Assembly (NCBI RefSeq): GCF_030814655.1
Contig: NZ_JAUSVK010000001.1
Location: forward strand, 3,305,501-3,369,500
From: Labrys monachus
GTDB taxonomy: Bacteria; Pseudomonadota; Alphaproteobacteria; Rhizobiales; Labraceae
Length of the DNA: 64,000 nt
Reading direction: 5' to 3'
A model generated the notes under the pieces. That model saw nothing but the letters and a program-made list of their open reading frames with translations, did no database searches and was not told the origin of the DNA. Position numbers and translations under genes: made by a program. This document shows, piece after piece, positions 9,743-20,753 of the stretch. The stretch's first letter is position 1. Every line of letters starts with the position of its first letter.

Positions 9743-10675
9743 TCAGGCGGCCGCGTGGCCCGCCTGGGCGGCCACCTCGGCGGCGAAATCGCTCTCCTGC
9801 TTCTCGATGCCCTCACCGAGGGCGTAGCGGATGAAGCCGGCGACCTTGATCGGCCCGCCTGCGGCGCCTTCGCTCTCCTTGATCGCCTGCCCGACGGACT
9901 TCGAAGGCTCGAAGATGAAGGGCTGGTCGAGAAGGGTCACTTCCTTGAAGTAGGTCTTGATGCCGCTCTCGACGATCTTGGCGATCGCCGCCTCAGGCTT
10001 GCCCTGCTCGCGGTATTTCTCGGCGAGAATGGTCTTCTCGCGCTCGACCGTCGCGGCATCGACCCCGGAGGCGTCGACGGCCAGCGGATTGGCCGAAGCC
10101 ACATGCATGGCGATCTGCCGGCCGAGTTCCGCCAGCTTCTCGGTATTGCCGGCCGATTCGAGGGCGACCACCACGCCGATGCGGCCCTTGTTCGGCGCAA
10201 CCGGGTTATGGACATAGGTCGCCAGGGCGCCCTGCTCCACCGACAGCAGCGCGGCGCGGCGCAGCGACATGTGCTCGCCGATCTTGGCGACGGTGCTGGC
10301 GATCTTGTCGGCAACCGAGCCGCCATCGCTCCATGCAGCGGCCTTGATGGCTTCCACATCGCTGCCGACCTTCAGGGCGACGCCGGCGATACCGGACACG
10401 AGATCCTGGAATTCGGGGTTGCGCGCGACGAAATCGGTCTCCGAATTGACTTCCACGGCCACGCCGCGGGCACCGTCGACGACGACGGCAACCAGGCCCT
10501 CGGCAGCCACGCGGCCGGCCTTCTTGGCAGCCTTCGAAAGCCCCTTCTTACGCAGCCAGTCCACGGCAGCTTCGAGATCGCCAGCCGTTTCGGTCAACGC
10601 AGCTTTGCAATCCATCATGCCCGCGCCGGTCTGTTCGCGCAGGTCCTTCACCATGGCGGCGGTAATGTTCGACAT
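9743..10675 (-). CDS. tsf: Elongation factor Ts
   Basis: 310 residues. The N-terminal UBA-like domain ([20 protein letters not shown]) is followed by the EF-Tu-contacting TDFVARN motif (about 82-88) and the core and coiled-coil regions. It is the guanine-nucleotide exchange factor for EF-Tu. The start at 10675 follows from homology of the N-terminus; the upstream in-frame extension lies in the rpsB-tsf spacer. Confidence 0.97.
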   Translation of the reverse strand: MSNITAAMVKDLREQTGAGMMDCKAALTETAGDLEAAVDWLRKKGLSKAAKKAGRVAAEGLVAVVVDGARGVAVEVNSETDFVARNPEFQDLVSGIAGVALKVGSDVEAIKAAAWSDGGSVADKIASTVAKIGEHMSLRRAALLSVEQGALATYVHNPVAPNKGRIGVVVALESAGNTEKLAELGRQIAMHVASANPLAVDASGVDAATVEREKTILAEKYREQGKPEAAIAKIVESGIKTYFKEVTLLDQPFIFEPSKSVGQAIKESEGAAGGPIKVAGFIRYALGEGIEKQESDFAAEVAAQAGHAAA

Positions 10676-10847
10676 AGGACGATACCTCGTTCGGAATTCC
10701 GGACGGAGTCCGGTGATGGGAAGCGGCCCGGCGCTTACCATTCCAATGTAACAATCGGAAGGCGAGCGGCCGGGCCGTGTTTGTATCATATAGGAAGGCC
10801 CGCGCCGAAGCGCAGGCCCCCAGGCCTGCAGCGCAGGCTTGCAGGGA

Positions 10848-11858
<1,011 letters not shown>

Positions 11859-12154
11859 GTTGGTTTGACCCCGGTTGAAGAACCTCCGCGGACATCCACC
11901 GTGCCTGCCTCCCGGACGGTTCCGGGCAAAGCAAGACACGGCACCGGAGCGGCTAGCCGCTTCGTCCGCGTGTGGAATGGCGCGCTCTATACGGGCAGCG
12001 GAGCAAATGCGCAAGCCCGGAACATGAAACGCACCGATTTCGGGGGCTTCCGCCTCCTGGCGCACGGCCTTCGGCGCGGGACGGAGAGAAAGAGGCGGCG
12101 AGACGCCCATGCGGTAAGACAACGCGATTCTGGGCCCGTACCGGTTCGGGGTTT
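11859..12154. other. Leader region upstream of rpsB
   Basis: About 300 bp between the rpsB start and a palindromic repeat. It should hold the rpsB promoter and the 5' leader, where S2 autoregulation would be expected, but no clear promoter or leader fold was identified by eye and no gene is supported on either strand. Confidence 0.4.
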
Positions 12155-12246
12155 GTCATTGCCGGGCTTGTCCGGCAATCCACTCGGGCCGCCTGTCCCC
12201 ATTCTGCACCAAGTCTGGATACCCGGGACCAAGCCCCGGATATGAC
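12155..12246. repeat. Composite palindromic intergenic repeat, 92 bp
   Basis: The element begins GTCATTGCCGGGCTTGTCC and ends with CCGGATATGAC, so the ends GTCAT/ATGAC are inverted. Each end is itself an imperfect hairpin: ATTGCCGG/CCGGCAAT on the left and ATACCCGGG/CCCCGGATA on the right. This looks like the mosaic palindromic elements dispersed between genes in Rhizobiales genomes. Only one copy was seen in this window. Confidence 0.65.
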
Positions 12247-12328
12247 AAAACTGGGCCTCTTCCTCTTAATCGCAGCGCCTATGGGCTGACGCCCGCGATG
12301 CGAGTAAAACGCGTTCCCTCCCCGAAGG

Positions 12329-15300
12329 CTACAGCTGCTGCACGGTCGCGACGCCCGGAATGGCCTTGATGGCGCCGGCGATCTGGGGCGTGACGAGAAA
12401 GCGGCCGGGCAATCTCAGCTCGACCTCCCGTTGGCCGGCCTCGATCTGCAGGATCAGGAACACCTCTCCTTCCCCGCGCTGGCCGAGGCGCTTGGCGACC
12501 GATTCCAGGGCCTGCTCCCCCTGTACGAAGACCTTGATGCCGCGCTGGGTCTTGGCGGCGGCGGCGTCGAGCCTCTCGGCCGTTACGATGCGGATGCGCA
12601 CATCGTCCCCTTCATAGGCGGCCTGCACGGTGATCAGCACCGCCGTGCCGGGCTCCAGGAGATCGCGATATTGCGCCAGCCCCTCCGAGAAGATCACCGC
12701 CTCGAACTGCCCGGACGCATCCGACAGGAGGATCACTCCCATCTTCGACCCGGTGCGGGTCTTGCGTTCGGACTTCGAGAGCACCGTCGCCGCAAGACGC
12801 CCTGCCGTCGCGCCCTGCTTCACCTTCTGGACGAACTGGGCCCAGGACGGCACCTGCAGCCGCTCCAGCGCCGTCGTATAGGAATCGAGGGGGTGGCCCG
12901 ACAGGAAGAACCCGATGGCATCGAATTCGCGCTGGAGGCGCTCGGAGGGCTCCCACGGCTCGACGACGGTTCCCTTCAGCGGTTCCGGCGCCGCGGAAGC
13001 CCCGAACATGTCGGACTGGCCGTCATGCTTCTCGGCATGGGCGCGCTGCGCCTGCGCCATGATGGCGTCGATCGAGGCGGTGACGCGGGCACGGTCCCGG
13101 TCGAACTCGTCGAAGGCGCCCGCCGCCGCCAGGCTTTCGAGGATGCGCTTGTTGATGGCCTTGGGATCGATGCGCCTGGCAAAGTCCCCGAGATCGAAGA
13201 AGGGACGGTCGCCGCGGATCTCGACGAGACGCTGCATGGCCGCCATGCCGACGCCCTTCACGGCCCCCAGCGCGTAACGGATGGCTCCGTCATGCACTTC
13301 GAAATCGGGGCCCGAACGGTTGACGGAGGGCGGCTCGACCTTGATGCCGAGCCGCCGGGCCTCGAGGCGGAACTCCGCGAGCTTGTCGGTGTTCGACATG
13401 TCGAGCGACATCGAGGCGGCCATGAACTCGACCGGGTAGTTCGCCTTAAGATAGGCGGTATGGTAGGAAACCAGCGCATAAGCCGCGGCGTGGCTCTTGT
13501 TGAAGCCGTAATCGGCGAATTTGGCGAGATAGTCGAAGATTTCGTCCGCCTTCGCCTTGGAGGTGCCCCGTTCGACCGCGCCGGTGACGAAACGGGCGCG
13601 CTGCGCATCCATTTCGGCCTTGATCTTCTTGCCCATGGCGCGGCGCAGCATGTCTGCCTCGCCGAGCGTATAGCCCGACAGGATCTGCGCGATCTGCATC
13701 ACCTGTTCCTGATAGATGATGACGCCATAGGTCTCCTCCAGCGCGGGCTTGAGCTGGTCGAGCATATAGTCGGGTTCTTCGAGACCTTTCTTGCGGGCAT
13801 TATAGACGGGGATGTTGGCCATCGGGCCCGGGCGGTAGAGCGCCACGAGGGCGATGATGTCCTCGAACCGGTCCGCATTCATGTCGAGCAGGGCCTTGCG
13901 CATGCCCGCGCTTTCAACCTGGAACACGCCGACCGTCTCGCCCCGCCCGAGCATCTGGTAGCTGCGCACGTCGTCGAGCGGTACGCTGGCGAGATCGAGC
14001 GTGATGCCGCGCTGGGCCAGGAACATCACGGCGCGCTGCAGCACCGTCAGCGTCTTCAGGCCGAGAAAGTCGAACTTGACCAGGCCGGCCTGCTCGATCC
14101 ATTTCATGTTGAACTGGGTGGCCGGCATCGGCATCGCGGTCTTCGGATCGTGATAGAGCGGCACCAGCTCGATCAGGGGCCGGTCGCCGATCACCACGCC
14201 GGCGGCGTGGGTGGATGCGTGGCGATAGAGCCCCTCCAGCTTCTGGGCGATGCCGAGCATGCGCTCGACGGTGGGGTCGTCCTTGGCCGATTCGCGCAGC
14301 TTCGGCTCGTCCTCGATCGCCTTCGAAAGGGTCACCGGATTGGCCGGGTTCTGCGGCACGAGCTTGCAGAGCTTGTCGACCTGGCCATAGCCCATCTCGA
14401 GCGTCCGGCCGACGTCGCGCATCACGCCGCGGGCCTGCAGCGAACCGAAGGTGATGATCTGCGCCACCCGGTCCTCGCCGTACTTCTCCTGCACGTAGCG
14501 GATGACCTCGTCGCGCCGATCCTGACAGAAATCGATGTCGAAGTCCGGCATCGAAATACGCTCGGGGTTGAGGAAACGCTCGAACAACAGCCCGAAGCGC
14601 AGGGGATCGAGGTCCGTGATGGTGAGGGAGTAGGCGACGAGCGAACCGGCGCCCGAGCCGCGTCCGGGACCGACCGGGATGCCCTTGGACTTGGCGTGCT
14701 TGATGAAGTCGGACACGATGAGGAAGTAGCCCGGAAACTTCATGCGCTCGATGATCGACAGTTCGAAGTCGAGGCGCTTCGAGTAGTCATCCACGGCGAG
14801 CCCCGCGGCCGGCCCGTGCGCCGCAAGGCGGGCCTGCAGCCCCTCCACGGCCTGGCGGCGCAATTCGACGGCTTCGTCGACCGGCTGCCCGTTCTCGTCC
14901 ACACTGGTCGAGAATCGCGGCAGGATAGGCTTGCGCGTGCGCACCCGGAAGGCGCAGCGCTTGGCGATTTCTATCGTGTTGTCGATAGCTTCCGGCAAAT
15001 CCCTGAACAGGGACATCATCTCGGAACGGGTCTTGAAATAATGCTGCGCGGTCACCCGGCGCCGGTCCGTCTCGGCGAGGATGCGGCCCTCGGCGATGGC
15101 CAGGAGCGCATCATGGGATTCATGATCCGAGCGCGCCGCGAAATAGACCTCGTTGGTCGCCACGATCGGAAAGCCGCGCGCATAGGCCAGATCGACGAGG
15201 CTGCCCTCGACCTGCTGTTCCTCCGCGGTGTCGTGCCGCTGCAGCTCGACATAGAGCCGGTCGCCGAAAAGGCCGGCCAGACGTTCGAGCCTCAGCCCGG

Positions 15301-15799
15301 CGAGCGCATCCTGCCCGTCGCGCAGGGCGCCGTCCACCGGCCCCCCCGGACCGCCGGTCAAGGCGATCAGGCCGCCGCCCAGGCCGCTCAGGCGGTCGAA
15401 CGAGACATGGGCCTCTGCCCCACTCCCCGCGTCCATGTAGCTGTGGGAGGACAGGGCCATCAGATGGCCGTAGCCCTCCTCGCTCTGCGCGAGCAGCACG
15501 AGGCGCGGCAGGCGGCGCTGATGCATCGGGCGGCGGTCCGCCGCGTCCTCGCGATCGGCGAAATCCACCGCCAGCGACAGGCCCATGATCGGCTGGATGC
15601 CGCTGCCGGCGAGCTTTTCGGAGAATTCGAGCGCGCCGAACAGGTTGCTGGAATCGGTCAGCGCCACCGCCGGCATGCCGTCCGCCTTGGCGAGATCGGA
15701 AATCTTCCCGACCTTCATCGCCCCTTCGAGCAAAGAGTAGGAGGAACGGACATGCAGATGCACGAAGCCCGGTCCGCGCCTAGCCTTGTCGTCCGCCAT
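12329..15799 (-). CDS. dnaE: DNA polymerase III alpha subunit (replicative DnaE1)
   Basis: 1156 residues. An N-terminal PHP domain (HLHVRSSYSLLEGAM, about 14-28) is followed by the C-family polymerase palm with the catalytic PDFDIDFCQDRR motif, fingers, a helix-hairpin-helix segment and a C-terminal OB fold. Length and motifs fit replicative DnaE1, not the SOS-inducible DnaE2. Two ATGs are adjacent; 15799 is chosen over 15802 because GGAGG lies immediately upstream and spacing is better. Two DnaA boxes and a small SOS-type gene lie within 400 bp upstream. Confidence 0.96.
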   Translation of the reverse strand: MADDKARRGPGFVHLHVRSSYSLLEGAMKVGKISDLAKADGMPAVALTDSSNLFGALEFSEKLAGSGIQPIMGLSLAVDFADREDAADRRPMHQRRLPRLVLLAQSEEGYGHLMALSSHSYMDAGSGAEAHVSFDRLSGLGGGLIALTGGPGGPVDGALRDGQDALAGLRLERLAGLFGDRLYVELQRHDTAEEQQVEGSLVDLAYARGFPIVATNEVYFAARSDHESHDALLAIAEGRILAETDRRRVTAQHYFKTRSEMMSLFRDLPEAIDNTIEIAKRCAFRVRTRKPILPRFSTSVDENGQPVDEAVELRRQAVEGLQARLAAHGPAAGLAVDDYSKRLDFELSIIERMKFPGYFLIVSDFIKHAKSKGIPVGPGRGSGAGSLVAYSLTITDLDPLRFGLLFERFLNPERISMPDFDIDFCQDRRDEVIRYVQEKYGEDRVAQIITFGSLQARGVMRDVGRTLEMGYGQVDKLCKLVPQNPANPVTLSKAIEDEPKLRESAKDDPTVERMLGIAQKLEGLYRHASTHAAGVVIGDRPLIELVPLYHDPKTAMPMPATQFNMKWIEQAGLVKFDFLGLKTLTVLQRAVMFLAQRGITLDLASVPLDDVRSYQMLGRGETVGVFQVESAGMRKALLDMNADRFEDIIALVALYRPGPMANIPVYNARKKGLEEPDYMLDQLKPALEETYGVIIYQEQVMQIAQILSGYTLGEADMLRRAMGKKIKAEMDAQRARFVTGAVERGTSKAKADEIFDYLAKFADYGFNKSHAAAYALVSYHTAYLKANYPVEFMAASMSLDMSNTDKLAEFRLEARRLGIKVEPPSVNRSGPDFEVHDGAIRYALGAVKGVGMAAMQRLVEIRGDRPFFDLGDFARRIDPKAINKRILESLAAAGAFDEFDRDRARVTASIDAIMAQAQRAHAEKHDGQSDMFGASAAPEPLKGTVVEPWEPSERLQREFDAIGFFLSGHPLDSYTTALERLQVPSWAQFVQKVKQGATAGRLAATVLSKSERKTRTGSKMGVILLSDASGQFEAVIFSEGLAQYRDLLEPGTAVLITVQAAYEGDDVRIRIVTAERLDAAAAKTQRGIKVFVQGEQALESVAKRLGQRGEGEVFLILQIEAGQREVELRLPGRFLVTPQIAGAIKAIPGVATVQQL

Positions 15800-16042
15800 C
15801 ATGCCTCCGTTCGCCCGCTGCCGCATTCCCCGCGCCCGGCCGGCATCTCCCGCCGGCGGACGCTCATGCGTGACATCGAGGGGCACGCCGCGGCGGACCG
15901 TCATCCGATTCGCCGCGCCCCGTCGACGGCAGGACGCAACCATGCCTCCGACGGGACCGCAAGGCCAGCCATCGTCCCGGCGCGGCGATCCCCAGCTCAT
16001 CCGCGATACGCCCGTGGCGCGGCCCCGAGCCTGCGGACGACC

Positions 16043-16061
16043 TGTGGACAAATGTGGATAA
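16043..16061 (-). promoter_or_regulatory. Two tandem DnaA boxes upstream of dnaE
   Basis: On the minus strand the sites read TTATCCACA (16053-16061, perfect consensus) and TTGTCCACA (16043-16051, one change), 10 bp apart and in the same orientation. They lie about 245 bp before the dnaE start and just past the stop of the small gene at 16068-16166. This suggests DnaA control of dnaE; nothing else here resembles an origin. Confidence 0.6.
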
Positions 16062-16067
16062 ATACCC

Positions 16068-16166
16068 TCAAACGCCGCTGAAGAAGCCCGACCACATGGC
16101 GAACATGATCAGAAACAGGCTGACGGAAGCCAGGGCAGCGATATCTTCGACGAAACGGGCGAGCAT
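16068..16166 (-). CDS. 32-residue single-pass membrane peptide, likely SOS-induced
   Basis: A 33-codon frame starting MLARFVEDIAALASVS and ending WSGFFSGV. Residues about 10-29 form one uninterrupted hydrophobic helix (LASVSLFLIMFAMW), after a short charged N-terminus. Translation signals are excellent: GGAGGG lies 5 nt before the ATG. Promoter elements about 21-55 bp upstream flank an exact GAAC-N7-GAAC SOS box. Caulobacter SidA, a 29-residue SOS-induced inner-membrane division inhibitor, has the same size, topology and control; homology to it is inference from those properties. The alternative is an unrelated small membrane protein. The gene is too short for most annotation pipelines. Confidence 0.7.
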   Translation of the reverse strand: MLARFVEDIAALASVSLFLIMFAMWSGFFSGV

Positions 16167-16193
16167 GGGTTCCCTCCTCTTGCGTGCCCCTCG

Positions 16194-16228
16194 ATAATGT
16201 TCATGTTTTGTTCCAGGTCAAGCCCGCC
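16194..16228 (-). promoter_or_regulatory. SOS-controlled promoter (LexA box GAAC-N7-GAAC)
   Basis: On the minus strand a TTGACC -35 (near 16216-16221) is followed after 16 bp by CATTAT (16194-16199). The spacer holds GAACAAAACATGAAC (16199-16213), an exact match to the alphaproteobacterial LexA box (direct repeat GTTC-N7-GTTC). Transcription would start near 16187, about 21 nt before the ATG of the 32-residue peptide gene. Confidence 0.7.
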
Positions 16229-16432
16229 TATCATCAAATTGCCACGTTACGTCTCGCTTCTGTTCCTCCCGCAGCCCCACGCCGGCTACATCGCCATCGC
16301 ATGCTCCGTAGGGAATCGTCGAATATTTCAGTGATTCCAGGGCGTTGGAAGAAAGCTGCCGCGCAGCCGGGCAAGGCGCGGCGCTTCGTTTACCATATCA
16401 GGATGCCGCCGCGCCGACTCGCTCGGTCCGGC

Positions 16433-17116
16433 TCAGTCGAGTTCGACGACCCGCCCTTCCCGCAGCGTGACGCGCCGATCCATGCGCGAGGCGAGATCGA
16501 GATTATGGGTCGCGACCAGTGCGGCGAGGCCGGAAGCCCGCACCAGCGCCGTCAGCGTGCCGAAGACATGCTCCGAGGTTCCCGGGTCGAGATTGCCCGT
16601 GGGCTCGTCGGCGAGAATGAGGTGAGGCGCGTTGGCGACCGCGCGGGCGATCGCCACCCTCTGCTGCTCGCCGCCGGAGAGTTCGCTCGGGCGATGGGTC
16701 AGGCGCCGGCCGAGCCCGAGGAAGGTCAGCAGCTCCTCCCCCCTCCGGCGTGCCTCGCTGCGCCCCAGCCCGCGGATCATCTGGGGCAGGATCACGTTTT
16801 CCAGCGCCGTGAATTCCGGCTGGAGATGATGGAACTGATAGACGAAGCCGATCGAAACCCGGCGCACCCTGGTGCGGCCCGTATCGTTCAGCGCGGCCGT
16901 CGGCTCGCCCGAGATCAGCACGTCGCCGCCATTGGGTTTTTCGAGAAGGCCTGCGATATGCAGCAAGGTCGATTTGCCGACGCCGGAAGGTGCGATCAGC
17001 GCCACCGACTGGCCCGGCATCACCTTCAGGTCCGCACCGCGCAGGATCTCGAGCACGGTGTTGCCCTGCCGGTAGCGGCGCCTGATGCCACGCAGTTCCA
17101 ATGCGGGAGCGGCCAT
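16433..17116 (-). CDS. lolD: LolD, lipoprotein-release ABC transporter ATPase
   Basis: 227 residues. Walker A APSGVGKS is at 42-49, the signature LSGGEQQR near 148, and Walker [13 protein letters not shown] follows. LolD powers extraction of outer-membrane lipoproteins from the inner membrane by LolC/E. It starts 4 bp after the stop of the permease gene, so the two form an operon. The family resemblance to MacB-type ATPases is close, but the partner protein decides for Lol. Confidence 0.93.
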   Translation of the reverse strand: MAAPALELRGIRRRYRQGNTVLEILRGADLKVMPGQSVALIAPSGVGKSTLLHIAGLLEKPNGGDVLISGEPTAALNDTGRTRVRRVSIGFVYQFHHLQPEFTALENVILPQMIRGLGRSEARRRGEELLTFLGLGRRLTHRPSELSGGEQQRVAIARAVANAPHLILADEPTGNLDPGTSEHVFGTLTALVRASGLAALVATHNLDLASRMDRRVTLREGRVVELD

Positions 17117-17120
17117 CCTC

Positions 17121-18416
17121 TTATCCTCCCCGCAACGCTTCGACCGGATCCAGCCGGGCCGCCCGCCATGCCGGATAGAGCGTGGCCAGGAAGCACAGCG
17201 CCAGCGTCGTGACGATGACCACCGTGACCTCGGTCGGATCGACCTTGGCCGGCAGGCGCGACAGGAAATAGATTTCCGAGGAGAACAACTGCGTATTCAG
17301 CGCCCAGGAAATGAACTCCTGGATATTCTCGATGTAGCGGCAGAACACCAGCCCGATGATCAGGCCGTCCACGGTGCCGATGATGCCGATCGACATGCCG
17401 GTGATGAGAAAGACCCGCATCATGGCGCCCCGGGTCGCTCCCATGGTGCGCATGATGGCGATGTCGGTCTGCTTCGACTGCACCAGCATCGCCATGCTCG
17501 ACACCACGCCGAGCGCCGCCATGACGATGAGCAGCAGCAGGATCATGAACATCACGTTGCGCTCCACCTGCAGCGCGGTGAAGAAGGAGGCGTTGCGCTG
17601 GCGCCAATCGACCATGGCGACCGGGCGGCCCGCAGCCTTCTGGATGGCCTGGCGCGCGGTATCGACGGAATCGGGGTCGTCGAGATAGACCTCGATGCCC
17701 GTCACGTCATTGTCCCGCGAGAAATAGGCCTGCGCCTCCTGGAGCGGCATGATCACGAAACTGGAATCGATATCCGACAGGCCGACCTCGAAGGTCGCTG
17801 CGATCGGATAGGCCTTGATCCGAGGCGTGGTGCCGAATGCCGTCTGGTCTCCCTTCGGCGAGATCATGGTGATCTTGTCGCCGATCTGCAGGCCCAGCGA
17901 GGTCGCCAGCCGCGTGCCGACGACGACGCCCTGCCCCTGGTCGAAGCCGTCCAGCGTGCCGTCCTTGATGTTCTTGGCGAGCCCCGGCAGCTTCTGCAGG
18001 TCTTCCAGGCGCATGCCGCGCACCAGCACGCCGCTGGCCGAGAAGGGCGAGGAAACCAGGACCTGCCCCTCGACGAAGGGAATGGCGAGCTTGACGCCCT
18101 CGACGCCGCTGATCCGCTTGGCGACGGCATCGAAGTCGCTCAGCGGCGTTTCGCTCGGCGTCACGATGATGTGGCCGTTGAACCCGAGGATCTTGGACTG
18201 CAATTCGACGCGAAATCCGTTCATGACGGACATGACGACGATCAGGGCCCAGACGCCGATGACGAAGCTCAGGAAGGAGATGATGGCGATCAGCGAGGAG
18301 AAACCGCCCTTGCGGCGCGGCAGCAGATACCGCATCGCCACCAGCCACTCGAAGCTGGCAAAGGGCATGGTTCCCGTAGGTTCCGGCGATGTCTTGGCTG
18401 AAGAAGAGACGGTCAT
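17121..18416 (-). CDS. lolC: LolC/LolE-type lipoprotein-release permease
   Basis: 431 residues. One N-terminal membrane helix (about 38-65, [20 protein letters not shown]) precedes a large periplasmic MacB-like domain (about 70-270); three further membrane helices lie between about 290 and 425. Alphaproteobacteria use a single LolC/E-like subunit as a homodimer with LolD. The start at 18416 has GGAA 6 nt before it; an alternative ATG lies 16 codons in. It is the first gene of the lolCD pair. Confidence 0.92.
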   Translation of the reverse strand: MTVSSSAKTSPEPTGTMPFASFEWLVAMRYLLPRRKGGFSSLIAIISFLSFVIGVWALIVVMSVMNGFRVELQSKILGFNGHIIVTPSETPLSDFDAVAKRISGVEGVKLAIPFVEGQVLVSSPFSASGVLVRGMRLEDLQKLPGLAKNIKDGTLDGFDQGQGVVVGTRLATSLGLQIGDKITMISPKGDQTAFGTTPRIKAYPIAATFEVGLSDIDSSFVIMPLQEAQAYFSRDNDVTGIEVYLDDPDSVDTARQAIQKAAGRPVAMVDWRQRNASFFTALQVERNVMFMILLLLIVMAALGVVSSMAMLVQSKQTDIAIMRTMGATRGAMMRVFLITGMSIGIIGTVDGLIIGLVFCRYIENIQEFISWALNTQLFSSEIYFLSRLPAKVDPTEVTVVIVTTLALCFLATLYPAWRAARLDPVEALRGG

Positions 18417-18530
18417 GCTGTTCCAGGCGGGAAACGTCGCACCTTACTCCGCGAGAATCGCGGCGTTTGCACGGCAAAAATTCCATGGCGGGTGTATTGA
18501 GCACGCCTTTTTGCGGGCACGAACGACGAA

Positions 18531-18561
18531 GCCCCGGCGATCGATACGATCACCGGAGCTG
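18531..18561 (-). terminator. Imperfect hairpin after the dienelactone hydrolase gene
   Basis: AGC-CCGG-GATC on one side pairs with GATC-CCGG-GCT on the other, with single mismatched bases. Only a weak CTTCG follows on the minus strand, so termination is likely but inefficient. It separates the hydrolase gene from lolC. Confidence 0.4.
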
Positions 18562-18630
18562 CTCAATGACTCTCGTTTCCGTGGTATATCAAGGTGATGG
18601 CATCAATATTTCATCCACCACCTCAGACCA

Positions 18631-19299
18631 TCACCCGATGTGACGCCGCAGGAAGGCGAGCGCCCGCTCGCGCGCCAGTGCCGCGCTGGCCGGCTCATAG
18701 GACGAGCGCTCGTCGCAATTGAAGCCATGATCGGCCTGGTAGGTGAAGATCTCGACATTCGGATAGATGCGGACCTTGTCGACGTCCGACTGCGGAATAT
18801 GCGTATCGAGCAGGCCGAAATGCCCCTGGACCGGACTATTCGGCTTATGGTCCCACGTCTTGCCGATCTGCCCGCCATAGTAGACGATCGAAGCGTCGAT
18901 CGGCAGTTCGGATGCGGCGAGCCAAGCATAGCTCCCGCCCAGGCAATAGCCGATCACGCCGATCTTGCCGACGCCCTGCAGCGCCTCGACCGCGGCGGCG
19001 ATGTCGAGCATCGACTTGGCGCCCGGTATCTTCTGCATCAGCGCGACGCCCCTGTCCCGTCCCTGGGCATCGTAGCCGACCTCGAAGCCGGGCTCGGCCC
19101 GGTCGAAGATCGCCGGCGCGATCACCCGGTAACCGTCGGCCGCATAGCTGTCGGCAACCCGGCGGACATGGCCGTTGACGCCGAAGATCTCCTGCACGAC
19201 CACGAGCCCGCCGCGCGGCGCTCCGTCGGGAAGGGCCTCGTAAGCGCTGATCTCGACGCCGTCCGAGGCCTTGAGCTTGATCCATTGCGATTTCGTCAT
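18631..19299 (-). CDS. Dienelactone hydrolase family protein
   Basis: 222 residues of the alpha/beta-hydrolase fold. The nucleophile is a cysteine (Cys119 in GVIGYCLGGS), as in dienelactone hydrolases, with Asp in LLDTHIP and His in YQADHGFNC completing a triad. The substrate is not known: true ClcD enzymes open dienelactone in chlorocatechol breakdown, but no such pathway genes are nearby. The ATG at 19299 has GAGGGAG upstream, deciding against an in-frame start 16 codons earlier. It lies between lolC and proS, with 130 bp to proS. Confidence 0.9.
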   Translation of the reverse strand: MTKSQWIKLKASDGVEISAYEALPDGAPRGGLVVVQEIFGVNGHVRRVADSYAADGYRVIAPAIFDRAEPGFEVGYDAQGRDRGVALMQKIPGAKSMLDIAAAVEALQGVGKIGVIGYCLGGSYAWLAASELPIDASIVYYGGQIGKTWDHKPNSPVQGHFGLLDTHIPQSDVDKVRIYPNVEIFTYQADHGFNCDERSSYEPASAALARERALAFLRRHIG

Positions 19300-19433
19300 G
19301 AAATTCTCCCTCGATAAAATTCGCCTGTCCGGATGACGCTCGGACACGGCGGTCTGGATAGAGACCGAGACGCGGCCCCTGCGGCGCGATGCCGCCGGTT
19401 CGGGCCCCGATCCACGCGCCGAAGCGGAACGCT

Positions 19434-20753
19434 TCAGCCGAGCAAGGCCAGGGCGTCGTCCGGGCTCATGAGCTGGCGGTCGCCGCTGCGCCTGTTCTTC
19501 ACCTCGACCTTGCCGTCCGCCAGACCCTTTGGCCCGACGATGATCTGCCAGGGCAGGCCGATCAGGTCCATCTTGGCGAATTTGCCGCCGGGGCGTTCGT
19601 CGGTGTCGTCGAGGAGCACGTCGACGCCCCGGCCCTGGAAGCGGGCATAGAGGCTGTTGCAGGCCGCATCGACGGCGCTGTCGCCGGGCTTGAGGTTGAT
19701 CAGCCCGATCTTGAACGGCGCAATCGCCTCCGGCCAGATGATGCCGGCCTCGTCATGCCCGGCCTCGATGGCCGCCGCCGCCACGCGCGTCGGGCCGATG
19801 CCGTAGGAGCCGCCATGCACCGGTTTGAGCGTCCCGTCCGGTCCCGCCACCACCGCGTTCATGGGCAGGGAGTATTTCGTACCGAAATAGAAGATATGGC
19901 CGACTTCGATACCGCGCGCGGACACCCGCATGTCGTCGGGCAGCGCCCCGAAGGCCGCCGCATCGTGCTTTTCCGATGTCGCGGCATACAGCGACGTCCA
20001 CTTGTCGACGATGTCCTGCAGGCCCGCGGCGTCATCGAAATTGGTGTCCGCCTCAGGCGGCGCCATGCCGAGATAGTCGCGATGGCAGAACACCTCGCTC
20101 TCGCCGGTCGAGGCGAGAATGATGAATTCATGGCTGAGGTCACCCCCGATCGGCCCCGTATCGGCCACCATCGGAATCGCCGTCAGGCCGAGCCGGGCGA
20201 ACGTCCTGAGATAGGCCACGAACATCTTGTTGTAGGAATGGCGGGCACCGGCCTGGTCGACATCGAAGGAATAGGCATCCTTCATCAGGAATTCGCGCCC
20301 GCGCATCAGCCCGAAGCGCGGGCGGATCTCGTCGCGGAACTTCCATTGGATATGGTAGAGGTTGAGCGGCAGATCCTTATAGCTCCGCACATAGGAGCGG
20401 AAGATTTCCGTCACCATCTCCTCGTTTGTCGGCCCATACAGCATCTCCCGCTCCTGCCGATCCTTGATGCGGAGCATTTCCTTGCCGTAGTCGTCATAGC
20501 GGCCGCTCTCGCGCCACAGGTCCGCGGACTGGATCGTCGGCATCAGCAGCTCGATCGCACCGGAACGATTCTGCTCCTCGCGAATGATGGCGGTGATCTT
20601 GTTCACCACCCGCAGCCCCAGCGGAAGGAACGCATAAATGCCGGCCGCTTCCTGGCGGATCATGCCCGCGCGCAGCATGAGGCGGTGGGAAACGATTTCC
20701 GCTTCCTTCGGCGTCTCGCGAAGGATAGGCAGGAAATAACGACTCAGACGCAT
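19434..20753 (-). CDS. proS: Prolyl-tRNA synthetase (short alphaproteobacterial type)
   Basis: 439 residues. This is the short class II form lacking the ~180-residue editing insertion of E. coli ProRS. Class II motif 2 is seen around the [22 protein letters not shown] region and motif 3 near [16 protein letters not shown], followed by the anticodon-binding domain (about 340-435). The ATG at 20753 begins [17 protein letters not shown], the family N-terminus; the upstream in-frame extension is not conserved-looking. Confidence 0.95.
   Translation of the reverse strand: MRLSRYFLPILRETPKEAEIVSHRLMLRAGMIRQEAAGIYAFLPLGLRVVNKITAIIREEQNRSGAIELLMPTIQSADLWRESGRYDDYGKEMLRIKDRQEREMLYGPTNEEMVTEIFRSYVRSYKDLPLNLYHIQWKFRDEIRPRFGLMRGREFLMKDAYSFDVDQAGARHSYNKMFVAYLRTFARLGLTAIPMVADTGPIGGDLSHEFIILASTGESEVFCHRDYLGMAPPEADTNFDDAAGLQDIVDKWTSLYAATSEKHDAAAFGALPDDMRVSARGIEVGHIFYFGTKYSLPMNAVVAGPDGTLKPVHGGSYGIGPTRVAAAAIEAGHDEAGIIWPEAIAPFKIGLINLKPGDSAVDAACNSLYARFQGRGVDVLLDDTDERPGGKFAKMDLIGLPWQIIVGPKGLADGKVEVKNRRSGDRQLMSPDDALALLG

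Noticed and set aside
12329-15799. DnaE2 (error-prone, SOS-inducible) instead of DnaE1
   Set aside because: The length, PHP domain and C-terminal region fit DnaE1 and there are no imuA/imuB genes nearby. The SOS box upstream is placed to drive the small peptide gene.
12431-16081. A 1216-codon open frame on the plus strand opposite dnaE
   Set aside because: It mirrors dnaE codon by codon, is rich in Arg, His, Asp and Gly as expected for antisense of high-GC3 genes, and has no recognisable domain or ribosome-binding site.
18631-19299. Chlorocatechol degradation gene clcD
   Set aside because: The hydrolase family is right but no catechol pathway genes are present; the broad family name is safer.
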